A stretch of DNA of 64,000 nucleotides from Protea cynaroides (Eukaryota > Streptophyta > Magnoliopsida > Proteales > Proteaceae). This document shows, one piece after another, positions 1-9,886 of this stretch. A model generated the notes under the pieces. It did no database searches. It was given only the letters and a program-made list of their open reading frames with translations, and was not told the origin of the DNA. Made by a program: the position numbers and the translations under genes. Numbering within the stretch: position 1 is the stretch's first letter; each line of letters opens with the position of its first letter. The stretch spans positions 80,437,850-80,501,849 of the forward strand of contig CM053275.1 in NCBI GenBank assembly GCA_028583415.1, in the 5' to 3' direction.

Positions 1-1330
1 ATCATGATCCTAACACTTTTTGTTTTTACTCAGATACTGGAAAGAAAATCACCTTTGGATCCAATCATGAAGGAGAGTACTAACAGAATTGGGATCTTGT
101 AACTTAGATTGCATCCAAACCAAACAGTTCTGACAAAAGGACAATCTAAAAGAACATGAGATACCGTCTCCTCTGCTAGTCCACAACGTAGACAAATAGA
201 GTCTACCTAGATATTCCATTGTTTGAGAGCCATTGTTGTTGTTAGTCCCAAAGCACAAGCTTGCCACATTAAGCTTTTAACTTTTGGTAGCGTAGGAAAA
301 GTCTATATCCGCCGCCAAGTTGTATCCGGAACTTGAGAAACTGCTTTGGTAGAAGTCGATGGTCTTTGAGCATAACAATTATCATCCGAGGTGATAAGCT
401 ATTTTAACTGAGTAAATCCCATTCCGAACACCCCCCCCAAAAAAAATGTTGTAGCCATCTTTAGGAAATAAAGACAATTGAATTTCCATGATTTTGAGAA
501 CCTCAAATGGAGAGAAGAGAGTAGTCAGAACATCTTGTTTCCACATTCGATTGTCAGGATCAAACAATTGGGAGACCTTCATAAATTGAACAAACTGATG
601 GAGGCAAAGACTAGATCCGAAATCCTGGTAAGTTGGAATTCAATTATCACTCCAAATATTTATATGATCACCATATCCTACTAGACTAGGCCTTTTGAAA
701 TAACATTCCTCCCTTCAATAATACTACGCTAGGCCCAACTTGGTTGATGACCAAGTAAAGCATACAGGAAATCACGTTCTGGGAAATAGATAGCTTTCAT
801 AAATTTAGTTCAAAAAGAAGAAAGGTCCGATAATAATCGCCATGCCACCTTCGATAATAATGCACGATTATGTAGTGAAGGATCTCGGAACCCTAAGCCT
901 CCTTTTTCCTTCGACCGACATAGTTGCTTCCAAGATATCTAGTGTAAGCAGGAGTTATCCTCTTTGTTCTTCCAATAAAATTTAGTGGGTAATTCCTTGT
1001 GCTGAGATTCTGGTATTTTGAAATGGGCGAAGCATAATTTAACATAGAGAAAACCACAGATTTGAGTAGTGTTTCTTTACCAGCATGTGTTAACAACTTG
1101 GATTTCCACCTAGCCACATTGCTAGTATTAATGTCCTGAAAAAAATTCTTTCTTAAAAAGACTAAAATCCACTGGTAGCCCTAAATATTTGTTTGTTCCA
1201 ACACTATAGGAGACCTTCAAGATTCAGGAAAATCATCTTCTGATTTTTTCCAGTATATTAAGATTGAAGTCTAAAGAGGATTTCTTGAAATTTATAGCTT
1301 GACCGAAAGCACCACAGTAAAAATTCTAGA
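1..1330 (-). pseudogene. L1-type LINE reverse transcriptase C-terminal fragment
   Basis: Minus-strand remains of the ORF2 polyprotein of a plant non-LTR (L1 clade) retrotransposon. Reading right to left in shifting frames I see a KYLGLP motif near 1180, a KSKLLTHAGKETLLKSV block (893-1117) typical of the region after the RT catalytic core, FRDPSLHNRALLSK and AWR blocks, ALLGHQPSWA near 750, and a zf-RVT-like end rich in Cys and Trp at about 90-270. Stops and frameshifts are frequent, so it is dead. The RT catalytic core and endonuclease are absent because the right edge is cut by the Gal LTR; the left side runs out of the window. The exact right boundary (1300-1340) is uncertain. Confidence 0.8.
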
Positions 1331-1449
1331 GGATGTACCATCTGTAGTCCAATGGACCAACCCATGGTGCTAGACCATAGATCGTGTTGGTGGGTTGCGG
1401 GTCATGACACTCTCCCCCACCTAATTTAGCAATGTCCTAATCGCATCCT
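1331..1449 (-). mobile_element. 3' end of Galadriel/Reina-like chromovirus (Gal): last pol codons, PPT and LTR start
   Basis: On the minus strand the last pol residues (AIRTLLN, then stop) lie at about 1423-1449. A purine tract follows at 1410-1422 (AGGTGGGGGAGAG), then an LTR beginning TGTCATGACCC at 1409. About 80-90 bp of LTR remain before the LINE sequence. The reading frame joins the segment starting at 13841 as FHEEDAIRT once one copy of the 5-bp ATCCT duplication is removed. This shows that Ret-1 landed in the last codons of this element. Confidence 0.75.
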
Positions 1450-2234
1450 TATCACACCCCAATTCCGACTGAACCAGAAGTGTGAGTGAACCGGCTCTAA
1501 ACCACGGTTCACACCAGGAACTCAATAGACCGTGTCAACCAATCATTCCCCAAGCAGTCTAACTTAATCAGAGAATAATACATAGCAGCGGAATAAAAGA
1601 TAAATGAACTGAGTACTATGTTGTAATTAAAATAAATATTCAAATTATCCCATCATTCACAAAATTTAAATAATAATTATTATATTGTATTAAAAGAAAA
1701 TAAATCATCACTAAAGGAAAACACAGAATGAGCACTCTCATGATGCATCATGCTCGTCCTCTACAGTCTATGTATCCAAGACAATCATCGTACTGTAAGC
1801 TGGAGCAGTCATAAAGTCTTCCACTGTATACCCTGCATCAAGATCTGAAAAAGAAATAGAATATATTTGGGTGAGCTCACAACTTAGCTCAGTAAGTACA
1901 AGACCAATGCAACACAAAAATGCATGAGATAACATTACAATTTGGGTCAGGTAAAACTTACAAAATGCTATGGTAAGGTTTGGCGGCCACCGCACCTCCA
2001 TGCACGAGAGTGTGAGCACACCCAACAGTCAGACAATAATCCACACTACTGCTGTTGGCCCACATCACTCACTCCGGTAGAGATAGAGCTAGAGTGGCGG
2101 TCAGGCAATAATCCACGCTACCGCGTCCTCCCCCTGATACCCTACACCATACCAATACCTAAACCCCTATTGACAAGGACTTGCAAGTGGGTTCCGTTTC
2201 TAACCAGTCCTAAATGTCAATACAATATCTATAG

Positions 2235-2496
2235 CCCTACCCCAGCACGGCTCCCTACGACATAGAGATAGGACTCGAGTCTGGTGGGCAGGATGAACCA
2301 CAATCCCACGTCCTCCCCCTAATACCCTATTCGCACCAAGTCCGCTAAGGTAAACGATGATATTACCCTACCCCAGCACAACTCCCTACGACATAGGGAT
2401 AGGGCTCGAGTCTGGTGGGCAGGATGAACCACAATCCCACGTCCTCCCCCTGATACCCTATTCGCACCAAGTTTGCTAAGGTAAAAGGCGATACGA
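2235..2496. repeat. 131-bp tandem duplication in the Ret-1 LTR
   Basis: Two units start with CCCTACCCCAGCAC at 2235 and 2366 (period 131) and share the CATAG(A/G)GATAGG and GGTGGGCAGGATGAACC blocks. The other LTRs of the lineage carry shorter or more diverged versions of the same ATAGAGATAGAGCTA unit, so internal repetition is a lineage trait. Confidence 0.8.
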
Positions 2497-2910
2497 GAAA
2501 AGTGTTAGTTGTGGATATATCCAAGGCTCACTCCCCTCCACATTCCACACACTAACTAAAAACATACACATGCCTAACATCCAACATCCTAGCATATGAA
2601 ATGCATGATTAGATAATAGCAATTTAACAATTACATGGCATGTGAATATGCACAAACACGAAGCAATACAATTTACACATGGATATAATCACAAAAGCTT
2701 ACTGTCATTTAATTAATTAGAGTTTGGGGTCTTGTCCCTTACCTGTCCTGTGATAACAATTTCGTACAGCGTCACAGGATCTACTCATGCTGTCGACAAG
2801 TCCTACATAGTCATACCTTTAGGTTAGAATTCATTTATTAATGTTGGATTTCATTTATGAAGGTCACAGCTGGTCAGAACCATGTTTGATCAAGCAAACA
2901 AGGTTCGAAA

Positions 2911-3023
2911 GGCATACTGGTCTTAGTATACCAGTTTCAGTAGAGTGAGACCGGTATGTGCCTGCGGTATATACCGCAGAGCCATACCGCATGACCTTGT
3001 GTCCAACCGGTATGTCCCGCGGT
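2911..3023. promoter_or_regulatory. Motif array A (ACCGGTA type), Ret-1 3' LTR
   Basis: Repeated CATACC(G/A)GT and ACCGGTATG half-sites, many forming the palindrome ACCGGT. It lies 766-878 bp from the LTR 5' end and inside the candidate LTR intron. Confidence 0.6.
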
Positions 3024-3413
3024 TTGGATCTGTGAACCCAATCTCGGATCTCCGTCCCTCGTCGGTCTTCGGCTTGGTTTCTAGGGTTTCTCCTAACCCA
3101 TTCTAAGATCCAAGTATTCTAATGGCCTTCTGGTTGTGACTAGAACGTCGTATCCAACCAGATCAGGTCTAAAAGAAAACTAGGCTTTAAATTAAAAATC
3201 CTAGGATTTTGGATTGTTGCGCCGCTTCACGGTTTCGATCCGAAATCCTATTATGACTAAGAGAATTGAACACTTACCAGTGGTGTTCATCGGTTGGCGG
3301 CGTGTTCCTATGATGGAAACCCCTTTCTTGAGCGGCCTCCTCCTTCCTTGCTCCTTCTCAGATCTCTTCAGACGGCTAGGATTTTGAGAAGGATCAAAGG
3401 AGTGTCCAAGCCT

Positions 3414-3423
3414 CTATTAATAG
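3414..3423 (-). promoter_or_regulatory. TATA-like box of the Ret-1 3' LTR
   Basis: CTATTAATAG lies 366-375 bp from the LTR start. It is followed downstream by a purine-rich leader and the candidate donor. Clear TATA boxes sit at the matching place in Ret-2 (TATATAAA) and Ret-3 (TATAAATA). Confidence 0.5.
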
Positions 3424-3521
3424 TGGGAGACCGTTCCTAGGAAGGTTTCCCACGATTGAAAACTTTCCAAGTTTCAATTCGGAGTGAGGGACCTGCTGGA
3501 GTCCGTCTCCAGCCGAAACTA

Positions 3522-3641
3522 TACATACCGGTCGCACATACCGGTCTGACTGACTCAGACCGGTATAGTCAGACCGGTATACACATACCGGTTGCACCAT
3601 ACCGGCTGACTGACTCAGACCGGTATAGTCAGACCGGTATG
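3522..3641. promoter_or_regulatory. Motif array B (ACCGGTA type), Ret-1 3' LTR
   Basis: About eight ACCGGTAT/ATACCGGT sites in 120 bp, some in the composite CTGACTGACTCAGACCGG. It lies 148-267 bp from the LTR 5' end, just upstream of the TATA-like box. Confidence 0.65.
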
Positions 3642-3789
3642 AAGTTTATACAGTTTTTCCACAGGTTTTCATAACTGAAAATTGAGTGGTTCGTCACCCG
3701 GCTTTGCCTTCCGATCCGATTATGATTGGAATACCTGTCACCATATAAAACCATGGGTTAGATCCAGTTTTTAGAACACGATTCTTACA

Positions 3790-3803
3790 ACTCTACCACC
3801 CTT
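3790..3803 (-). other. Polypurine tract of Ret-1
   Basis: On the minus strand AAGGGTGGTAGAGT directly precedes the 3' LTR. A second purine run (AGAGAGGGGGGATTG, about 3842-3856) lies in a short duplication of the same region, each copy followed on the plus strand by the same TTAAAAGAA(A)TTTCGTCCTCG block. Confidence 0.75.
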
Positions 3804-3839
3804 AAAAGAAATTTCGTCCTCGAAATTTGCATGTAGGTC

Positions 3840-4073
3840 TCACAATCCCCCCTCTCTTAAAAGAATTTCGTCCTCGAAATTGTACGTACCTTCAGAGTAA
3901 AAAAGATGAGGGTATTCTTGTCGCATGGCATCCTCCTCCTCCCAGGTAATTTCTTCCACGTCCTGACTTTTCCAAACTACCTTGACATAGTGGATAGCTC
4001 GCCTTCGAAGCTGTTGTATCTTTTTACTAATTAGCTGGATTGGTACCACCTCGAAGGTTAAGTCTTCTGTCAA
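3840..4073 (-). pseudogene. Ret-1 chromodomain, end of pol
   Basis: C-terminal tail of the integrase polyprotein. The segment runs from TEDLTFEVVP through IHYVKVVWKSQDVEEITW to a YPHLF ending, the pattern of a plant Tekay-type chromodomain, which is thought to steer integration to particular chromatin. It is out of frame with the integrase ORF: near 4070 a one-base loss converts the PPDLTED context seen in Ret-2 into a stop. Confidence 0.85.
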
Positions 4074-5266
4074 ATCTGGGGGTCTGCAACAAGAATGTGC
4101 GAAGGGTCACTCACGTACTTCTTTAGTAAGGACACGTGGAAGACGTTGTGGACACTAGACATCGCTGGTGGCAATGCAAGTTGATAGGCCACTTTGCCGC
4201 ATCGGGACAGAATTTCATATGGTCCCACATATCTAGGACACAATTTTCCTTTTCTTCCGAACCATTTTAGGCCTCTCACTAGTGACACCTTCAAGAACAC
4301 TTTATCACCAATAGTAAATTCAAGGTCTCGTCTCCTGTTATCGGCATAGTGCTTTTGACGCACCTGAGCTGTCTTTACCCGGTTCTTAATCTGATCCACT
4401 GCCTTGCAAGTTTCTTCCACAAATTCTGGCCCTACGATTTGTCTTTCTCCAACCTCGTCCCATAATAATGGTGTTCGACATTTCTTACCATACAAGGCCT
4501 CATATGGGGCCATTTGAATCGTAGCCTGGTAGCTATTGTTGTAGGCAAACTCGATGAGGGAAAGCTTCTCATCCCAAGCCCCCTTAAAGTCGATAGCACA
4601 TGCGCGAAGCATATCTTCTAGGATCTGGATGGTCCTCTCTAACTGACCATCCATTTGAGGGTGGAAGGCTGTACTGAACTTTAGTTTCATTCCCATGGCC
4701 TTCTGTAGCCCATCCCAGAACTTCGATGTGAAGCGTGGATCTCTATCAGATACTAGGCTCTCTGGGACACTGTGCAGTCTGACTATATTCTCCACATATA
4801 ATTTTGCCAACTTGTCCATGGTGTAATGCGGTCTGACAGGAATAAATCTGGTGGTCATGGTAAGGCGATCTACAACTACCCAAACAACATTCACTGATCT
4901 CGGAGTCATAGGTAGACCAGTGACAAAATCCATGGTAATACAATCCCATTTCCATGCCGGCTCAGGTAACGATTGCAATAATCCTGCGGGCCTCTGTCTT
5001 TCTGCTTTGACTTGCTGGCAGTTTAAACATTGAAACACATATCGGGCCACATCTGCTTTCATACCCCTCCATCAATACAATCTCTTTAGGTCATGGTACA
5101 TCTTGGTGCTCCCAGGATGTACTGAATATGGAGTGGAGTGAGCTTCCAACATGATTCGGTTTCTGATTTCCAGATCTTCATTCTCAGGTATGCATAAACG
5201 CCCATGATATCTGAGCACCTTGTCTGCATCCAAGGTGAAATTAGGGTTGGCTCGACCCTTTTCCAA
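4070..5266 (-). pseudogene. Ret-1 integrase with HHCC zinc finger and GPY/F module
   Basis: Inserts the cDNA into the genome. In order: the His-containing zinc module (HSTPYSVHPGSTKMYHDLKRLY), an in-frame TGA at 5072-5074 replacing a Trp that Ret-2 keeps, FQCLNCQQVKAE (the Cys pair), the catalytic core with MDFVTGLP, VSDRDPRFTS and a Glu in the FHPQMDGQLERTIQ context, YNNSYQATIQMAPYEALYG, and the GPY/F motif PRYVGPYEIL near 4200. The upstream piece (5072-5266) and the core (4070-5062) are in the same frame apart from the stop. Dead as it stands. Confidence 0.9.
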
Positions 5267-5296
5267 ATCTTCTTGAACTGTCCTGAGGTATGGGTC

Positions 5297-5878
5297 CTAT
5301 AGGACTGCTGCTTTTATTTCTTCTTTCAGGTCAGAAAAAATCTTCAGTGCTGCGAACATAAGGGTAAACTGGTGTATCAACCCTTGCTCAATAGGATCAT
5401 CTACTGACTTTATTAAGAGTTGTTCTTCATCCTCTGATGAGCCAGAAACGACAGCATACAATGCTACATTTGTACTTGGCCCTGCTTCAGGGTTCGATGC
5501 CCATTTCCTGCTCAGAGCATCAGCTACAATGTTAGCTTTACCAAGGTGATACTGAATGTCACAGTCGTAGTCCTTGAGTAATTCTAACCACCTCCTCTGC
5601 CTCATGTTCAGGTCTTTTTGGGTGAAAAGATACGTCAGGCTTTTGTGGTTAGACTTAATCTGGAATTTCTCACCATACAAGTAATGCCTCCAAGTTTTGA
5701 TAGCATGAATGACCGCTGCCAACTCTAGGTCATGTGTAGGGTAGTTCTTCTCATTCTCCTTCAGTTGTCTTGAGGCGTAGGCTATCACCTGTTCTCTTTG
5801 CATCAGCACACAACCCAATCCCAAACCTGAAGCATCTGTGTATAGTGTGAATGGAAGGCCTGGAACTGGAATAGTCAA
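5297..5878 (-). pseudogene. Ret-1 RNase H and connection domain
   Basis: Degrades RNA in the RNA-DNA hybrid. LYTDASGLGLGCVLMQ carries the first catalytic Asp, NYPTHDLELAAVIHAIKTWRHYL the Glu, and ADALSRKW closes the domain. It is separated from RT by a frameshift near 5934-5945, in a poly-T run on the plus strand (CCTCCTTTTTGG). The connection toward integrase follows in the same frame and ends at 5297. Confidence 0.9.
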
Positions 5879-5933
5879 TATAGGTGCTGATACCAGTCTT
5901 GACTTCAGTGTCTGAAAGCACTTCTCACATTCT

Positions 5934-6884
5934 TCAGTCCATGTGAACTTTTCCCTCCTTTTTGGTCAACCTGGTGAGTGGAACAGTAATCTTGGAATAA
6001 TCCTCCACAAACCTTCTGTAGTATCTAGCTAAGCCCAGGAAGCTACGTATTTTAGCAACTGTTTTCGGTGCCTCCCATCCTACTATGGCTGAAATTTTAC
6101 TGGGATCTACCTTAATTCCTTTAGCAGACACCATGTGACCTAGGAAGACCACTTCATCTAACCAAAATTTACATTTCTTGAATTTTACATAGAGCTTCTC
6201 TCTTCTCAGTCTTTGTAATGCTGCTCTTAAATGCACTACATGTGTCTCCTTGTTCTTGGAGTATACTAGAATATCGTCTATGAATATGATAATCGACGTA
6301 TCCAACATGTCATTGAATACTCGGTTCATTAGCTCCATAAACGATGCAGGTGCATTAGTCAACCCAAAGGACATCACAAGGAACTCATAGTGTCCATATC
6401 TTGTCCTGAAAACTGTTTTGGGAATGTCTGCCTCCTTTATTTTGAGTTGATGATACCCTGACCTCAGATCAATCTTTGAGAATACACTCGACCCTTGCAG
6501 TTGATCAAACAAATCATCTATTCTTGGTAGTGGGTATCTGTTCTTGATGGTGAGCTTGTTTAACTCTCGATAGTCCATACAAAGACGTACGCTACCATCT
6601 TTTTTCTTGACAAATAGCACCGGTGCGCCCCAAGGTGAGATACTCGGCCTTATGAAGCCCTTGTCTAATAGTTCTTGTAGCTGGGTTTTCAATTCCTTCA
6701 ACTCTGTGGGAGCCATCCTATAAGGTGCCTTGGACACAGGTGCCACCCCTGGTAGGAGATCTATCACAAACTCAGTAGCCCTGTCAGGTGGTAATCCGGG
6801 TAGGTCTTCTGAAAATACATCAAGAAATTCCCGTAGCACTTCCATATCCTCCATTCTTGGCAAGTCACCGGTAACGTCCACCAC
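5934..6884 (-). pseudogene. Ret-1 reverse transcriptase
   Basis: RNA-directed DNA polymerase. An open frame of 316 residues covers the whole RT: PWGAPVLFVKKKDGS, CMDYRELNKLTIKNRYPLP, FSKIDLRSGYHQ, FLVMSFGLTNAPASF, the catalytic FIDDILVYS (two Asp), and FLGHMVS and FLGLARYYRRF in the thumb. Frameshifts flank it: near 6926 on the protease side and near 5940 on the RNase H side. The domain itself is intact by eye. Confidence 0.93.
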
Positions 6885-6925
6885 TGATACAAGGTATCCT
6901 ACTCCTCCTTTCTCTAAGCACTTAC

Positions 6926-7329
6926 TTACTTTAGGGCTGAGAGTATAAGCTTTTTCTTTCTAGGCAGCTTAGCCCCTTTAAAGTTGAACTCTGACCCCTT
7001 ACTGTCCTTGAACACCAACTTCTTCTCAGCACATAATAGATTTGCTGAATGTTTAGATAACCAGTCCATGCCCAAAATGACATCGAAATCTGACATCTCC
7101 AGCTGGACTAGATTGGATTCTAACTCTCGTCCTTCAATAAGCACTGGGCAAGGCCCATAATATTCTTCTATTACCACCTCCAATCCAATGGGGGACCGAA
7201 CTAATAGACTGGATTCCAAAGTCTTGATGGGTTGATCTAGTCCTTTTTTGAATGATACAGACACAAAGGAATGGGTGGCCCTTGAGTCAAACAGGACTCT
7301 GGCGGGTAATGCTGCTATATCTACTATAC
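6926..7329 (-). pseudogene. Ret-1 protease (exon after the gag-pro junction)
   Basis: Retroviral-type aspartic protease that matures the polyprotein. It begins just after a candidate acceptor at 7330-7331. The active site reads LFDSRATHSF where Ret-2 and Ret-3 have LFDSGAT, so the catalytic D-S/T-G Gly is replaced by Arg. The flap/ILGMDWL region (FDVILGMDWLSKHSA) is present. A frameshift at about 6926 ends the frame. The missing active-site Gly alone would make this copy inactive. Confidence 0.85.
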
Positions 7330-7411
7330 CTAAGGTTTTCAAATTTTTCCCTTAGTTTCAAATGCACAAACAATTAATGCAGCAGTTAAGGAGTAAGTAT
7401 AAAAATCATAC
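7330..7411 (-). other. Candidate gag-protease intron, Ret-1
   Basis: On the minus strand the 82-bp interval starts GTATGA and ends CCTTAG. It is AT-rich, contains stops, and when removed joins gag (VVT) to protease (IVDIAALPAR) in frame. Ret-2 (82 bp) and Ret-3 (70 bp) have GT-AG intervals at the same place. Confidence 0.6.
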
Positions 7412-8813
7412 ATGTAACCACATCTGGTGATGCGGCTGCCTCCTCTGTAGTAATAGCATATACCTTGCCTTGTTGCTGCTCCCTCTTTGGTTTTGGGCAG
7501 TTTCTGGCATAATGTCCCACCTGTTGGCAATTAAAACACTTTATACTAGTGTTCTGCCCCGCTGCCTGTGGTGTTACTGCAAGAGCTGGTCTGGAAGGCA
7601 CTGTGCTAGCTGGTGGCCTGAAAGGACGGTATGGTCTGTTTCTTCTTCCACCTTGGACCTCAGGGTTAGGCCTCTTCAGACCCCTATTTTGTGCAAAGAA
7701 GCTATCTCTCTGGCTTGCTTCGATGACTCGAGCCACCTATACAGCTTCATTACAGATCTTCAATCCTCGTCCCAGCACATGCTCTCTTATAACACCCCAA
7801 AGACCCATAGTGAAATGGCGAGTCTTTGTTTCTTCCTCCTGTATACTGGTTGGAGCGAAGAAGAATAACTCCTCATACCTCTGTTGGTATGCTTCTACAG
7901 TCATTTGGGATTGCTTCAAGTTAAGGAACTCCCTTTCCATCTGATCACGAAAACTCCTGAGAAAATATTTGTCAAAGAAAGCTTCCTTAAATATTGGCCA
8001 AGTGATTATCTAGTGCTTTATCTCCAGATACGCCCTGATTGAGTTCCACCATCCATTGGCTTCCTCCTTCACCATGTGGGTCGCATATAATACTTTTTCC
8101 CCATCTTGACACTCCATTAGGCTGAAGTTCTTCTCCATTTTAGCTATCCACTGTGCTGGCCACAGTGTTTTCCCTGGCTTTCCTGTAAAAGTTGGTGGCT
8201 TGAGCTTTAAGAATCGATCCACCGCTCTGGAAAGACTACTCTGTGCAAATGGGACCTGTCCATGTGGTGCTGGTCCATACCCTGACTGACCATACCATTG
8301 TGGCTGGTAAGAGTAGCCACTCTGATTTGCTCCCTGATTCCCATCATAGTATATACCCTGATATGGACCCTGATATCCACCCTGATCCTGGTTAGGGACG
8401 GGCGTTCCTATAACTGTGTGGGGAACCGTGTTGGGTTGGTTCTGTTGTGGTGGTCCCTCAGTAGCTGTACTAACCCCTACTGGTTTCGTATGTACATTCT
8501 CAGCATTTGTGGATGGCATGTATGCAGGTGCTTGTACAGGCTCAGGTGGCCTAAACATTTTCAACATTTCGTCGAAAAACTTTTTCTGCTGTGCCTCCAT
8601 ATGAGTGACTAAATCTGCCATCATTGCTTCAGAACTTGTAGATGTCTGCCCCTGTAGTGGTGTTTCTTCATTTTCATTTAGGAGGTTAAGTTCTTCCCCA
8701 CTTACTCTCTCTTCATTCTCTTCAGAGTTTTCAGTCCCTGAATTCCTTTCTATTGGAGACGCCCTTGGGTGACGGCGTCTGCGAGGAATTCTACATCCAT
8801 TTCCTCTCACCAT
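7412..8813 (-). pseudogene. Ret-1 gag
   Basis: Structural capsid/nucleocapsid protein. The start MVRGNGCRIPRRRRH matches the basic start of Ret-2 gag (MVGENGRRGRKRH). A Gln/Pro/Gly-rich linker follows, then the gypsy capsid region (WPAQWIAKMEKNFSLMEC, FFDKYF, YQQRYEELFFFAPTS) and a CCHC zinc knuckle CFNCQQVGHYARNC near 7499-7543. In-frame TAG stops at 8010-8012 and 7737-7739 break it into three. The frame is otherwise maintained to the candidate gag-pro donor. Confidence 0.9.
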
Positions 8814-9441
8814 TGAAACAAATTAATTTCCTGTGCGATATCTGAATACATTGAAACACATGAGACAAATGAGACATTTATTCCAACGATAATATTTAGT
8901 CTCAACGCATATGCACCATAAGTAATCATCAATAGGGAAAGAAAATAAGAAATTTATAATTATTTCTCGAAATTTTCTAAGCACAATCATTTATTCCGGT
9001 CATAACATGCAGGCGTGAGGTCTGGTAGTGAAATTCGGCAGGTTTGGGGAATGGTTTTTAATTCCCAAACCCCCATGAGGTACCGACTGCGGTACCGGTC
9101 TCTCCTTGAGTGAGACCGGTATACCTGGCGGTACATACCGATTGCACACACCGCCGGCGGTACCAATCGTACACAATCCTCATTGGGTGAGACCGGTATA
9201 CCTTGCGGTAGGTACTGGTCGCACCATACCGCCGGAGGTACCGGTCGCACATACCAGTCCAAAAGTGCGACCGGTATCACCAGAAACTCTTTAAAATCGT
9301 GATTTTCCGCCTCATTTTTCATTTCCTACTATAGAGTTTACTCCGGTGGCGATTCCTCTCCGTGTCTCTGAGTTTCTACAGTCCATCCGATGCCTCTAAG
9401 AGTGCTTCTAATTCAACCTAGAGTATCAACTCGTCTCTCAG
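8814..9441 (+). promoter_or_regulatory. Ret-1 leader: likely promoter and first exon of the antisense gene
   Basis: There is no coding frame here. It holds a motif array (9080-9279), then a pyrimidine-rich block with CTCCGGTGGCGATTC and CTGAGTTTCTACAGT that is shared with Ret-2 (25330-25375) and partly with Ret-3. It ends at the donor CAG|GTAAGC. The conservation fits an untranslated first exon starting around 9330-9380, but no clear TATA box fixes the start. Confidence 0.5.
9080..9279. promoter_or_regulatory. Leader motif array (ACCGGTA type), Ret-1
   Basis: More than ten GGTACCG, ACCGGTAT and ATACCG(G/C) sites within 200 bp, placed between the gag start and the antisense gene first exon. 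It is the same core motif as both arrays in this element's LTRs. Confidence 0.65.
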
Positions 9442-9879
9442 GTAAGCTTATCCTTCTCTTCCCTCTTTTTAGAAAAATTTTCATCGTCTTTTATGCCAAA
9501 ACCTAGGTTTTTCTTGATTTGGAAGTTTTTAACCATAGAAAACTTCTTTCTTCGCTTGAGAAAGGTTTTAGGGGTCAAAATGTGCAAAACCCTTCAACCA
9601 ATTCGAAGTTCTATCGGTTGGTTTAAAAAAAATCCCAAAATTTTGAATTTTAACCTAGGTTTCTACGTTTTCCAATGTTTTTGATAATTTTTTGTTAATA
9701 TGTCTCTTTTTCTTTGCTTTGTGGTGTAATTGTTTGATCTATATTAGGATTATACTACCACAATAGGTCCTCTTACTCATATTGGGTGTGTTTGAGGCTT
9801 TTTCACCATTTTCTACTGTTATGCTGCTGAATTTTTCTGAAATTGTTCTCTAATTGACTCACTTTTCTTTGTTTAACAG
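9442..9879 (+). other. 5' UTR intron of the Ret-1 antisense gene
   Basis: Donor CTCAG|GTAAGC at 9442 and acceptor TTTGTTTAACAG ending at 9879, 438 bp, T-rich throughout. The ATG follows the acceptor by 7 nt. Ret-2 and Ret-3 have introns of 441 and 442 bp at the same place. Confidence 0.75.
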
Positions 9880-9886
9880 TTACAAT

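Larger units (their letters stand above)
1845..3277 (-). other. Candidate intron inside the Ret-1 3' LTR
   Basis: On the minus strand the sequence CTG|GTAAGTG at 3277 is a near-consensus plant donor. TTTCTTTTTCAG|ATCTTG ends at 1845 with a good polypyrimidine tract. The 1,433-bp interval matches similarly placed GT-AG intervals in Ret-2 (1,496 bp) and Ret-3 (1,384 bp). It would remove motif array A and the tandem repeats from spliced RNA. No RNA evidence is available here. Confidence 0.5.
1450..3789 (-). repeat. Ret-1 3' LTR
   Basis: 2,340-bp LTR. On the minus strand it starts TGTAAGAAT at 3789 and ends GTGTGATA at 1450, the terminal TGACA having mutated to TGATA. In order from its 5' end it holds motif array B (3522-3641), a TATA-like box (3414-3423), a candidate splice donor (3277), motif array A (2911-3023), two 131-bp tandem units, and a candidate acceptor at 1845. 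The short reading frame after the acceptor carries two stops here, unlike the right LTR. Confidence 0.92.

Noticed and set aside
430..448. C-run/A-run in the LINE fragment as a poly(A) tail
   Set aside because: It is inside the coding remains of the LINE, not at a 3' end.
1942..2265. 107-codon plus-strand frame in the Ret-1 LTR, and similar frames in other LTRs
   Set aside because: It lies across the tandem-repeat part of the LTR, is not conserved in frame between subfamilies, and is opposite to the element's own transcription.
3522..3641. Regularly repeated short palindromes that could suggest a CRISPR-like array
   Set aside because: Units are 6-10 bp without constant spacing or unique spacers, lie in eukaryotic LTRs, and recur at homologous places in other LTRs.
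7470..7944. Plus-strand frames of 131-132 codons over Ret-1 gag, and similar ones over Ret-2 gag and RT
   Set aside because: They are antisense shadows of the gag and pol frames on the minus strand, where zinc knuckle and RT motifs are unambiguous.
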